Below are positions 1 to 8,558 of a stretch of 64,000 bases of DNA, in pieces; within the stretch, counting starts at the first letter, position 1, and the number at the start of each line of letters is the position of its first letter. A program made the position numbers and the translations under genes. The notes beneath the pieces were generated by a model that saw only the letters and a program-made list of their open reading frames with translations, was not told where the DNA came from and made no database searches. Origin of the DNA: Microvirga ossetica (GTDB lineage Bacteria > Pseudomonadota > Alphaproteobacteria > Rhizobiales > Beijerinckiaceae); contig NZ_CP016616.1 in NCBI RefSeq assembly GCF_002741015.1, forward strand, positions 5,358,501-5,422,500, given 5' to 3'.

Positions 1-1
1 G

Positions 2-2506
2 GGCGAGACGCTGAGCCTCGACGACCGGCTGCTTCATCCCGAAATCGACGGGCGCCGCGCCGGCTGGAACGAGGCGCTCGATCTCGTCGCCGCGCGCTTT
101 TCCGAAACCATTGCCGAACACGGGCCGGAATCGGTCGCCTTCTACGGTTCGGGCCAGCTCCTCACCGAGGATTACTACGTCGCCAACAAGCTGATGAAGG
201 GCTTCATCGGCGCGGCGAACATCGACACCAACTCCCGCCTCTGCATGGCCTCGTCCGTGGCCGGACATATCCGCGCCTTCGGCTCCGACACCGTGCCCGG
301 CACCTATGAGGATCTGGAGGAGGCCGATCTCGTCGTGCTCGTCGGCTCCAACATGACCTGGTGCCATCCCGTCCTGTTCCAGCGGCTTCTCGCGGCCCGG
401 GAGCGGCGCGGCACGAAGATCGTGGTCATCGATCCCCGCCGCACGGTCACCGCTGAGGCTGCCGATCTCCATCTGGCGGTGGCTCCCAACTCGGATGTGG
501 CGCTCTTCGCCGGTCTTCTCGATCATCTCGACAGGATGGGCCTCTGCGACGGCGATTATGTCGGCAGCCACACGTCCGGCCTCGACGAGGCTCTGCAAGC
601 CGCTCGGGAATGCGGCTTTCCCGGAGCCTTGACCGCGACCCGTCTCCCGGCCGAGCAACTGCGCGAGTTCTATACGCTGTGGAGCTGCTCCGAGCGCGTG
701 GTGACCGCCTATTCGCAGGGCGTCAACCAATCCGTCGTCGGCACCGACAAGGTGACCGCCATCATCAATTGCCACCTGTTCACCAGCCGCATCGGTCGGC
801 CCGGCATGGGGCCGTTCTCGCTCACCGGCCAGCCCAACGCCATGGGCGGGCGCGAGGTCGGCGGATTGGCGAACATGCTCGCGGCGCACCTGGACATCGC
901 CAACCCCAATCATCGCGGGATGGTGCAGGCGTTCTGGAACGGCCCGCGCATGGCCGGAAGGCCGGGCCTGAAGGCCGTCGATCTCTTTCGCGCCGTCGGG
1001 CAAGGGCAGGTCAAGGCGGTCTGGATCATGGGCACGAATCCTGCCGATTCCCTCCCCGATGCGGATGCCGTTCAGGACGCCCTGCGCCGCTGCCCGTTCG
1101 TGGTGGTGAGCGATGTGGTGCGCACCGACACGACGCGCCATGCGCACGTGCTCCTGCCCGCCGCTGCCTGGGCGGAGAAGAGCGGCACGGTGACGAATTC
1201 CGAGCGCCGCATCTCGCGCCAGCGCTCTTTCCTGAAGCCTCCCGGCGAGGCACGGCCCGATTGGCGCATCATCTGCGATGTCGCTGCCCGCATGGGCTTT
1301 GCCGAAGCATTCGATTATCAGTCACCGGCCGAGATCTTCCGTGAGCACGCCGCTCTCTCCGGTCTCGCCAATGACGGAAGACGCGATTTCGACATCGGCG
1401 CCTGTGCCGAACTGAGCGAGGCTGCCTACGATGCTCTGGAGCCGTTCCAATGGCCGCGCCGGCAGGGCGAGGCGCTCGATGCCGGCACGACGCGCTTCTT
1501 CGCAGGGGGCGGGTTCTATACGCCCAACAGGCGAGGGCGGTTCGTCGCGACGCCGGTTTCGCAGCAAGCGGTCTCCCTTGATTTTCCGCTGATCCTCAAC
1601 ACCGGCCGCATCCGCGACCAGTGGCACACGATGACACGGACGGCGAAGACGCCGCGCCTGATGAGCCATTATGCGGAAAGCTTCTGCGAGATCCATCCGG
1701 ATGATGCGGAGGACGCCGGAGTTGCGCCCGCCACGCTGGTGCGCATCGTCACGCCGCAGGGGACAGTCATCGTCCGCGCCCTCGTGACCGAGCGCCAACA
1801 GAAGGGCAGCATCTTCGTCCCCATGCACTGGACGGACCAGCAGACGGCGCAGGGACGCATCGGCGCGGCAACTCTGGCGGCTGTCGATCCGGTCTCCGGC
1901 CAGCCCGGCCTCAAGTTCTCCGGCGCCCGCATCGAGCCGTTCGATGTCGCCTGGTACGGGTTCGCGGTGCTGCGCAACAGGCCCGAGACAATTCCGGCGG
2001 ATTACTGGGCGATCGCGCAGGCCGAGGGAGGCTGGCGCATCGAGCTCGCCGGTGCCGAACCGGTGGAGGATTGGGCAGATTTCGCCGCCGATCTGATCGG
2101 CAGCGGCGAGAACCTGGAGACGCTGTCGTACAGCGATCAGGACCAGGCCAGCTTCCGGCTCGCGACCTTCTCGGGTGACGCATTGCTGGGCGCGCTGTTC
2201 GCCGCTCCGCAGCCGGTAGCGGTGTCGCGGACCTGGGCCGTCGAGCGCCTGAAGGCTTCTTCCATCGCCGGTGCCGAGCGCCTGCGCCTGTTGAGCGGGC
2301 GGCCCGGTCTCGATCAGCCCGATCCCGGTCCCATCGTCTGCGCCTGCTTTTCCGTCGGCGCGAACCAGATCGCGGCGGCCGTCGAGCATGGGGCCTCGAG
2401 CGTGGAAGCCGTTGGCGCTGCATTGCGCGCCGGCACGAATTGCGGCTCGTGCCGCGTTGAAATCAGGAGGTTGATCGATGCTGCAGCCCTTAAGAAAGCC
2501 GTCTGA
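2..2506 (+). CDS. nasA: Assimilatory nitrate reductase catalytic subunit, 5' end outside window
   Basis: Molybdopterin enzyme that reduces nitrate to nitrite in the cytoplasm for nitrogen assimilation. The frame is open from base 2, giving 834 visible residues. The N-terminal [4Fe-4S] cysteine motif lies before the window, so about 50-70 residues are missing. NasA-type signatures seen are GQPNAMGGREVGG, MGTNPADSLPDADAV and LNTGRIRDQWHTMTRT, the last in the molydopterin-dinucleotide-binding region. The C-terminus, from about residue 778, carries a BFD-like [2Fe-2S] domain with a CxC pair (CACFSVGANQI) and a later CxxC pair (NCGSCRVEI), as in NasA rather than periplasmic NapA. It overlaps cysG by 29 bp in another frame, so translation is probably coupled and the siroheme genes are cotranscribed. 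Confidence 0.93.
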   Translation, partial: GETLSLDDRLLHPEIDGRRAGWNEALDLVAARFSETIAEHGPESVAFYGSGQLLTEDYYVANKLMKGFIGAANIDTNSRLCMASSVAGHIRAFGSDTVPGTYEDLEEADLVVLVGSNMTWCHPVLFQRLLAARERRGTKIVVIDPRRTVTAEAADLHLAVAPNSDVALFAGLLDHLDRMGLCDGDYVGSHTSGLDEALQAARECGFPGALTATRLPAEQLREFYTLWSCSERVVTAYSQGVNQSVVGTDKVTAIINCHLFTSRIGRPGMGPFSLTGQPNAMGGREVGGLANMLAAHLDIANPNHRGMVQAFWNGPRMAGRPGLKAVDLFRAVGQGQVKAVWIMGTNPADSLPDADAVQDALRRCPFVVVSDVVRTDTTRHAHVLLPAAAWAEKSGTVTNSERRISRQRSFLKPPGEARPDWRIICDVAARMGFAEAFDYQSPAEIFREHAALSGLANDGRRDFDIGACAELSEAAYDALEPFQWPRRQGEALDAGTTRFFAGGGFYTPNRRGRFVATPVSQQAVSLDFPLILNTGRIRDQWHTMTRTAKTPRLMSHYAESFCEIHPDDAEDAGVAPATLVRIVTPQGTVIVRALVTERQQKGSIFVPMHWTDQQTAQGRIGAATLAAVDPVSGQPGLKFSGARIEPFDVAWYGFAVLRNRPETIPADYWAIAQAEGGWRIELAGAEPVEDWADFAADLIGSGENLETLSYSDQDQASFRLATFSGDALLGALFAAPQPVAVSRTWAVERLKASSIAGAERLRLLSGRPGLDQPDPGPIVCACFSVGANQIAAAVEHGASSVEAVGAALRAGTNCGSCRVEIRRLIDAAALKKAV

Positions 2507-3953
2507 GGCCGAACCGGCACGGCTCGGCCGCCTCGCCAAGCTGCCGGTCTTCTTCGACCTCAAGAGCCGCCGCGCGGTGCTCGTCGGCGGATCGGCGGGT
2601 GCGGCCTGGAAAGCGGAGCTTCTCGCCGCCGCCGGCGCCGATGTCGACATCTATGCCGCCGACCCCTCATCCGAGATGGAAGCCTTGCTGGCGCGCGGCG
2701 GTGCGGACGGTTCGCTCACGCTGCACCGCTCGGCGTGGTCGGCCGATATCTTCAAGGATGCCGCGCTCGCAGTCGCCGACCTCGAAGACGAGGAAGAGGC
2801 CGAGGCGTTTGCGGCAGCCGCGAGCGATGCAGGCGTGCCGGTGAACGTGGTCGACAAGCCGGCCTTCTGCGATTTCCAGTTCGGCTCGGTTGTCAACCGT
2901 TCGCCGGTGGTGATCGGCATCTCGACGGACGGCGCCGCTCCCATCCTGGGCCAGGCGATCCGGCGCAAGATCGAGACGCTGCTGCACCCCACCGTCGCCT
3001 CCTGGGCCGGTTTCGCCAAACACATGCGCGAACGGGTGACGCAGCACCTGCCGCAGGGCATGGCGCGACGTGCGTTCTGGGAGCGCTTCTCCGATCTGGC
3101 GTTTCGAGGCAAGGCGCCGGACGCCTACTCCGACACCGTCGATACGGTGCTGGAGCGCATCGCCGCGCAGACGGGCGAAAAGGTCGGGCGTGTGACCCTC
3201 GTCGGAGCGGGTCCCGGGGATGCCGAACTGCTGACGCTGAAGGCGATGCGGGCCCTGCAATCCGCGGACGTGATCCTCTTCGACGATCTGGTCTCGGACG
3301 ATGTGCTCGAACTCGCCCGCCGCGAGGCAAAGCGCATGATGGTCGGCAAGCGGGGAGGGCGCGCCTCCTGCGCTCAAGACGACATCAACGACCTGATGAC
3401 GCGCCTTGCTCTTCAGGGCAAGCAGGTGGTGCGGCTCAAATCCGGTGATCCGATGATCTTCGGACGGGCGGGCGAGGAGATCGAGCATCTGGAGAAGGCC
3501 GGCATCCCCGTCGATGTGGTGCCCGGCATCACCGCCGGCATTGCCCTCGCGTCGGTTCTCGGCACGTCGCTCACCCATCGCGATATGGCGCAATCCGTCC
3601 GGTTCGTGACGGGATGCGCCAAGACCGGGCAGCTTCCGAGCGGTCTCGACTGGCAGGGGCTTACCGATCCGAACACCACGACGATCTTCTACATGGCCGG
3701 CGGCACGGCGGGCGCCATCGCCGAGCGTCTCATCGCAGCCGGAAGTCCTCCGACCCTGCCTGCCGTGATGGTGTCGGATGTTTCCCGCGGCGACGAGCGT
3801 TGGGCCGGTTCCATCGCCGATCTCGGATGGGCGAGCGAGCGGCGCGATCCGTCGAAGCCGGTCATCATCGGTGTGGGGCGGGTTTTCGAACGTGCCGCAC
3901 ATGCGGCTGGCCGTGCCATCGAGCCGGTTGCGCGGCTGAGTGCGGAAGCCTGA
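2478..3953 (+). CDS. cysG: Siroheme synthase (precorrin-2 dehydrogenase / ferrochelatase / uroporphyrinogen-III methyltransferase)
   Basis: Makes siroheme, the cofactor of nitrite and sulfite reductases, from uroporphyrinogen III. It has 491 residues, a normal length for three-activity CysG. The N-terminal part is the Rossmann dehydrogenase/ferrochelatase; its glycine loop reads VLVGGSAGAAWKAELL rather than the usual GGGxVAxRK, but the NVVDKP aspartate is kept. The C-terminal SUMT domain starts near residue 238 with VTLVGAGPGDAELLTLKA, followed by VRLKSGDPMIFGRAGEE and VVPGITAG. The start is well supported by AGGAGG seven bases before ATG, inside the 3' end of nasA. The operon context points to siroheme for assimilatory nitrite reductase, whose gene is probably upstream, outside the window. 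Confidence 0.93.
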   Translation: MLQPLRKPSEAEPARLGRLAKLPVFFDLKSRRAVLVGGSAGAAWKAELLAAAGADVDIYAADPSSEMEALLARGGADGSLTLHRSAWSADIFKDAALAVADLEDEEEAEAFAAAASDAGVPVNVVDKPAFCDFQFGSVVNRSPVVIGISTDGAAPILGQAIRRKIETLLHPTVASWAGFAKHMRERVTQHLPQGMARRAFWERFSDLAFRGKAPDAYSDTVDTVLERIAAQTGEKVGRVTLVGAGPGDAELLTLKAMRALQSADVILFDDLVSDDVLELARREAKRMMVGKRGGRASCAQDDINDLMTRLALQGKQVVRLKSGDPMIFGRAGEEIEHLEKAGIPVDVVPGITAGIALASVLGTSLTHRDMAQSVRFVTGCAKTGQLPSGLDWQGLTDPNTTTIFYMAGGTAGAIAERLIAAGSPPTLPAVMVSDVSRGDERWAGSIADLGWASERRDPSKPVIIGVGRVFERAAHAAGRAIEPVARLSAEA

Positions 3954-3975
3954 CGGCATCCACGAGGAAACGAAC

Positions 3976-4803
3976 ATGCTGGAAGGTCGTCGCGTCGCCG
4001 TCCCCGAGAGCCGGGAACTCGATCTGTTCACGCGGATGCTCGAACGCAACGGCGCCATCGCGATCCGCTGTCCATTGGTGTCGATCCACGACGTCGAGGA
4101 TGCGACACCCGTCGAGGAATGGCTTGGCCGGCTCGTCGCCGGTGAGCATGACCTCCTCGTTCTCTATACCGGCGAGGGGTTGTCCCGGCTGCTCGGTTTC
4201 GCGGGTCGCAAAGGCATCGAGGCGGATGTCGTTGCCGCTTTGGGCAAGACCTTCGTCGTCGCCCGCGGCCCGAAGCCGGCAAAGGTGCTGCGCGGCATCG
4301 GATTGGTTCCGAATCTGATGGCGCAGGAGCCCACCACGGCCGGGTTGGTGCAGACTCTGTCGGCCATAGATCTCAACGGGAAGCGCGTCGGCGTGCAGCT
4401 CTATCCCGGCGGCGAACGGGCATTGTCCGAATTCCTGCAACGGGCCGGAGCCATCGAGGACTCGATTCTCTGCTACCGCTATGCCTCGGACGAGGAGGAC
4501 GAGCGGGTTCTGCATTTCATCGAGGCTCTCGTCTCAGGCGCGGTCGATCTCATCGCCTTCACCAGCACGGCGCAGGTGCGGCGGCTGCAGGAGGTCGCGC
4601 GGCGGTTCGGCAGGGAAGCGGAGCTCGATGCCGCCATGCAGCGGATCCTGATCGCCGCCATCGGTCCCGTCACGGCCGAAGCTGTCGAGAAGGCCGGCTG
4701 GCCGGTCGGCGCCATGCCGGAGGACAGCTTTCACCTGAAGCCGCTGGTGACCGCATCGGGCCGGAAGCTGTCGCAATCCTCGGACGTCACCCCTCCCGTC
4801 TGA
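3976..4803 (+). CDS. hemD: Uroporphyrinogen-III synthase (HemD-like)
   Basis: 275-residue protein of the HemD family, which cyclises hydroxymethylbilane to uroporphyrinogen III, the substrate of the preceding CysG. It begins LEGRRVAVPESRELDLFTRML and has the two alternating lobes of the fold, with LVLYTGEGLSRLL in one and LIAFTSTAQVRRL and AAIGPVTAEAVEKAG in the other. An upstream in-frame start at 3940 would overlap cysG, but GAGGA lies just before ATG 3976, so the shorter form is preferred. It sits 22 bp after cysG on the same strand. HemD proteins diverge strongly and this copy may be dedicated to siroheme under nitrate control; a housekeeping hemD elsewhere would be expected. Its last 17 bp overlap the convergent SDR gene. 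Confidence 0.82.
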   Translation: MLEGRRVAVPESRELDLFTRMLERNGAIAIRCPLVSIHDVEDATPVEEWLGRLVAGEHDLLVLYTGEGLSRLLGFAGRKGIEADVVAALGKTFVVARGPKPAKVLRGIGLVPNLMAQEPTTAGLVQTLSAIDLNGKRVGVQLYPGGERALSEFLQRAGAIEDSILCYRYASDEEDERVLHFIEALVSGAVDLIAFTSTAQVRRLQEVARRFGREAELDAAMQRILIAAIGPVTAEAVEKAGWPVGAMPEDSFHLKPLVTASGRKLSQSSDVTPPV

Positions 4804-5671
4804 CGCCTTCGCCTGCCTCGAGCAGCGCCCTGAGTCCCTCGCGATAGGTCGGATAGCGGAGTTTTACACCGAGCTCGGTCTTGAGGCGCGTATTCCGCAC
4901 GCGCTTGTTGTCCGCGTAGAAGGACCGCGCCATGGGCGTCTGGTCGGCCTCGTCGAAGGGGATTTCCGGCGGCGGCTCGCGGCCGAGCAGTTCGGCGGCA
5001 TAGGCGATGACATCCTGCGGCGGACCCGGCTCGTCGTCGGCGACGTTGTAGATCGCGTTGCGGCTCGGGCGATCGATCGACGCCATCAGAACCTGGGCGA
5101 TGTCCTCCGTATGGATCCGGTTGAACACCTGGCCCGGCTTGACGATGCGCTTGGCCGTGCCGTCCGCGATCTTCACGAGCGCGTTGCGGCCGGGGCCGTA
5201 GATCCCTGCGAGGCGAAAGACCTGCACGGCAAACGCGCCGCCCGTTCCCAGATCCAGCCATTGCCGCTCGGCTGCGGTGCGGTGGCGGGAGCGGAGCGTC
5301 GCCGGGTTCGGCGGCGTGTCCTCGTCGACCCATCCGCCATCGGCATTGCCATAGACGCCGACCGTCGACAGGTATCCGACCCAGCGCAGGCTCGGTGCCG
5401 CGGCGATGGCTTCGGAAAACCGGTCCAGGACCGGATCGGTCTCACCGACCGGCGGGATCGAGATCAGAAGTGCATCTGCACACGCGAGGCTGGAGAGGAT
5501 GCGTGGATCGTGGTCCGTCGCGTCGAATCGATACGCCTCGACGCCCTCCGCCGCGATCTCCTGAGCCTTCTCCGGCGAGCGAACCGTTCCGGCGATCTCG
5601 GCGAACCTGTCGCGGTAACGGCCGATGAACTGTCGGGCCGAGTAGCCGAGGCCGAAGACGAAGAGATTCAT
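4787..5671 (-). CDS. SDR-family NAD(P)-dependent oxidoreductase / epimerase-like (YeeZ type)
   Basis: About 294 residues. It opens MNLFVFGLGYSARQFIGRY, a short Rossmann glycine motif (GLGYSA) typical of the atypical SDR proteins annotated YeeZ. Later stretches WVGYLSTVGVYG, the GPGRNAL region and IYNVADDEPGPPQDVI fit an extended NAD-dependent epimerase fold. The ATG at 5671 is preferred over an upstream GTG at 5686 because the Rossmann strand starts immediately. No substrate can be assigned. It converges on the HemD-like gene with a 17-bp tail overlap, so the two transcripts would be partly complementary. Confidence 0.75.
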   Translation of the reverse strand: MNLFVFGLGYSARQFIGRYRDRFAEIAGTVRSPEKAQEIAAEGVEAYRFDATDHDPRILSSLACADALLISIPPVGETDPVLDRFSEAIAAAPSLRWVGYLSTVGVYGNADGGWVDEDTPPNPATLRSRHRTAAERQWLDLGTGGAFAVQVFRLAGIYGPGRNALVKIADGTAKRIVKPGQVFNRIHTEDIAQVLMASIDRPSRNAIYNVADDEPGPPQDVIAYAAELLGREPPPEIPFDEADQTPMARSFYADNKRVRNTRLKTELGVKLRYPTYREGLRALLEAGEGVRREG

Positions 5672-5924
5672 GAGATTGAGTAACACTGAGCCGAAAGGAA
5701 TGTCGGAGGGACCCTAGCGACATCGCCTGCGGGCAGCAACAGTGCGGGTGAGAGCGGTCCGGCACTCGGACAGGATTGTGGGCGCTCGACGCTGCAAACG
5801 TTGCTTGCATGATGTCGGGTTGATCCCGCGAGGGGAGTTGGTCCATAACCTGTGTCCGAAAAGGCCGGACTGCAATCGGTCGAGCGACATGTGCTCCCGC
5901 AGGATCCCGGTACGGAGGCGATCC

Positions 5925-7073
5925 ATGGTGCTGACCAACCAGGACATGGTCGAGCTGGTGGCTTTCCGGCACAAGCTCCACCGCATGCCTGAACTGTCCC
6001 GCGAGGAGGCGCAGACTGCGCAAGAGATCCGCGCGGTGCTGGTGGCCACCAATCCGGACCGGCTCATCACGGGCCTGGGCGGTCATGGGATCGCCGCCGT
6101 CTATGAGGGCGCTCAGCCTGGACCGACCGTGATGATCCGCGCCGAGCTCGACGGGCTGCCGATCGAGGAGATCTCCGAGATTCCCTATCGCTCCACCGTG
6201 CCGGGCAAGGGGCATCTCTGTGGACATGACGGGCACATGACCATCCTCACCGGCTTGGCGCGGCTTCTCGGCCGTCGGCGTCCGCAAAGCGGCCGCGTCG
6301 TCCTGCTGTTCCAGCCGGCGGAGGAGGATGGGTCGGGCGCGGCCGCCGTCGTCGCCGATCCGCGGTTTCGCGAGCTGACGCCGGATTTTGCCTTCGCCCT
6401 CCATAACCTTCCAGGCCTCGCGCTCGGCAAGGTGGCGCTGACGGAAGGACCTGTGAATTGCGCATCCCGCGGCATGCGCATCGTCCTGAACGGCAAGACC
6501 GCTCACGCTTCGATGCCGGAAACCGGGATCTCGCCCGTGAGCGTGGTGGCCGAACTGATGCCGGCGCTCACCGCGCTCGGACGAGGCGGTCCTCTCGACG
6601 AGGATTTCGCCATGGTGACGATCACCCATGCGAAGATCGGCGAACCCGCCTTCGGCGTCGCTCCCGCGCGTGCGGAAATCTGGGCGACCCTGCGCACGCT
6701 GACCGATGAGAGCATGGAAGAGCTGTGCGTCAGCGCCGAGCATCTCGTTCTGAGCGCTGCAACGCAGAAAGGCTTGAGCGTCGAGATATCTCACGACGAC
6801 ATCTTCCAGCACTGCGAGAACGCGCCGGAAGCCGTTGCGCATCTGCGACGCGCGCTCGATGAAGAGGGAATAGTGCACGACCGCGGCGATCTGCCCATGC
6901 GCGCGTCGGAGGATTTCGGCCGCTTCGGCCAGAGGGCGCCGGCCGCCATGTTTTTTCTCGGGGCCGGTGAAAACCATCCGAGCCTGCACAACCCGGATTA
7001 CGATTTCCCGGACGACCTCATCGGCATCGGCACGCGGGTCTTCATGCGCGCGATCAAGAATTTGCTGGGATAG
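5925..7073 (+). CDS. M20-family amidohydrolase / carboxypeptidase (HipO-like)
   Basis: Zinc-dependent hydrolase of the M20D group (N-acyl-amino-acid or hippurate hydrolase type), 382 residues. Visible motifs are FRHKLHRMPELSREE at the N-terminus, IRAELDGLPIEE with the metal-bridging region, HLCGHDGHMTILTGLA with zinc ligands, and LLFQPAEEDGSGA with the catalytic glutamate pair; MRASEDFGRF near the end carries a late ligand region. GGAGG (5913-5917) seven bases before ATG 5925 fixes the start; the longer open frame from 5742 reads as non-coding sequence. It is a stand-alone gene. The natural substrate is unknown. Confidence 0.85.
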   Translation: MVLTNQDMVELVAFRHKLHRMPELSREEAQTAQEIRAVLVATNPDRLITGLGGHGIAAVYEGAQPGPTVMIRAELDGLPIEEISEIPYRSTVPGKGHLCGHDGHMTILTGLARLLGRRRPQSGRVVLLFQPAEEDGSGAAAVVADPRFRELTPDFAFALHNLPGLALGKVALTEGPVNCASRGMRIVLNGKTAHASMPETGISPVSVVAELMPALTALGRGGPLDEDFAMVTITHAKIGEPAFGVAPARAEIWATLRTLTDESMEELCVSAEHLVLSAATQKGLSVEISHDDIFQHCENAPEAVAHLRRALDEEGIVHDRGDLPMRASEDFGRFGQRAPAAMFFLGAGENHPSLHNPDYDFPDDLIGIGTRVFMRAIKNLLG

Positions 7074-7085
7074 AGCGCGCGTCCG

Positions 7086-7227
7086 CTGTCATTCCGGGGC
7101 CGCGCAGCGGAGCCCGGAATCCATAAACACAACGTCTCAGAAAAACAGCGAGTAGCGTTGCGCGTCTTTCTGCATCGTCAGTGGTTATGGATTCCGGGCT
7201 CGGCCTTTGGCCGCCCCGGAATGACAG
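7086..7227. repeat. Composite nested palindromic intergenic repeat
   Basis: Outer arms of 15 bp (7086-7100 and 7213-7227, CTGTCATTCCGGGGC and its complement) enclose inner 16-bp arms (7111-7126 and 7185-7200, AGCCCGGAATCCATAA and its complement). Both pairs are perfect. It lies between the M20 gene and convergent uxuA, where it could form a large cruciform or act as a bidirectional terminator. A related copy is at 56153-56248 and a half copy at 19831-19864. Confidence 0.8.
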
Positions 7228-7299
7228 TTAACGCATCCTCTTACATCATGGCCGCACGAGGCCGGCCATGACGTCGAGTGTTGTAACCGGGCAGATAGA

Positions 7300-8496
7300 C
7301 TAAAGCGGCAGACCGCGCAGCGCTGAAACCGCCTGCATCACACCCCTCAGCTCCGCGAGCCCGCGCAGGCGCCCGATGGCCGGGTAGCCCGGATGCGTCG
7401 GCTTGCCGACGTCGTCGAGCAGTTCGTGGCCGTGGTCGGGACGCATGGGGATGCGCCAGTGCGTCTCGCCCGCATCCTTCCGGCGCTTCTGCTCCTCCAG
7501 AAGGGCGGTGACGAGCGCCACCATGTCCGTGTCGCCGCCGAGATGGTCGGCCTCCATGAAGGAGCCATCCGGATCCTTCGCCACGTTGCGCAGATGGGCG
7601 AACCAGATCCGGTCGGCGAAGCGCCCGGCGATGGCCGGCACGTCGTTGACGGGATTGGCCCCGAGCGAGCCGCTGCACAAGGTTAAGCCGTTCGCCGGCG
7701 AGGGGACCGCATCGAGGATGAAGGCGAGATCGTCGGCGTTTGACACGATGCGCGGCAGGCCCATGAGCGGGCGCGGCGGATCGTCGGGATGGATGCACAT
7801 GCGGATCCCGACCTCTTCCGCCGTCGGGATCACCTCCTGCAGGAAGCGTGCGAGGTTTTCGCGCAAAGCCGCCGCGTCGATGCCGCTGTAGCGGTCGAGC
7901 ATCGCGCGAAGGCCTGGAACGTCGTAACGATCATAGGCGCCCGGCAGCCCCGCCATGATGTTGGCAAGAAGCTTGCGTCTGCCGCCTTCCGAGGAGCGGG
8001 TGTACCAGTCCTTCGCCCGTGCAAGGACATCGGCCGAGTACTCGGCCTCCGCGCCTGGGCGCTGTAGCATGTGGCAGTCGAAGGCCGCGAATTCGTGCAG
8101 GTTGAAGCGCAGGGCCGTCGCTCCGCCCGGCAGGGGATAGGCGAGTTCGGTGCGGGTCCAGTCGACCACGGGCATGAAGTTGTAGCAGATCGTCGTGACC
8201 CCGCATTGTGCGAGATTGCGCATGGACTGGCGGTAATTGTCGAACAGGGGCTTGAGGTCGCCTTCGCCGATCTTGATGCTTTCATGGATCGGCAGGCTCT
8301 CGACGACGCTCCAGCGCAAGCCCAGCGAAGCGTCGGCGGCGATGAGCGCTTTACGCTTCTCGATCTCCTCCACGCTCCAGATCACCCCATAGGGGATCTG
8401 ATGCAGGGCCGTCACGATTCCCGTCGCGCCGGTCTGGCAGATATGAGAGAGCTGGACGACATCGTCCGGACCGAACCAGCGCCAAGTCTGTTCCAT
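7300..8496 (-). CDS. uxuA: Mannonate dehydratase
   Basis: Dehydrates D-mannonate to 2-keto-3-deoxygluconate in the glucuronate branch of hexuronate catabolism. It has 398 residues, the normal UxuA length. The start MEQTWRWFGPDDVVQLSHI and the stretch TALHQIPYGVIW are characteristic of the family, as are the histidine- and cysteine-rich metal sites in MCIHPDDPP, LTLCSGSLGANP, WFAHLRNV and MRPDHGHE. It follows the GntR gene on the same strand (62-bp gap), so the two probably form one transcript read away from uxaC. UxaC and the UxuB-like enzyme nearby complete the steps from glucuronate to 2-keto-3-deoxygluconate. KDG kinase and aldolase are not in the window. Confidence 0.95.
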   Translation of the reverse strand: MEQTWRWFGPDDVVQLSHICQTGATGIVTALHQIPYGVIWSVEEIEKRKALIAADASLGLRWSVVESLPIHESIKIGEGDLKPLFDNYRQSMRNLAQCGVTTICYNFMPVVDWTRTELAYPLPGGATALRFNLHEFAAFDCHMLQRPGAEAEYSADVLARAKDWYTRSSEGGRRKLLANIMAGLPGAYDRYDVPGLRAMLDRYSGIDAAALRENLARFLQEVIPTAEEVGIRMCIHPDDPPRPLMGLPRIVSNADDLAFILDAVPSPANGLTLCSGSLGANPVNDVPAIAGRFADRIWFAHLRNVAKDPDGSFMEADHLGGDTDMVALVTALLEEQKRRKDAGETHWRIPMRPDHGHELLDDVGKPTHPGYPAIGRLRGLAELRGVMQAVSALRGLPL

Positions 8497-8558
8497 GGAA
8501 TTGCCTTATCGTTGGAGGCCGAACGCGGTCGTCGGCGGGGCGTCGAATTCTGCTGGCA

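Noticed and set aside
1322..2650. 442-codon open frame antisense to nasA, and a similar 463-codon one at 2667-4058
   Set aside because: High GC makes stop-free antisense frames common; composition is Arg/Gly/His-rich with no domain, and the sense genes are certain.
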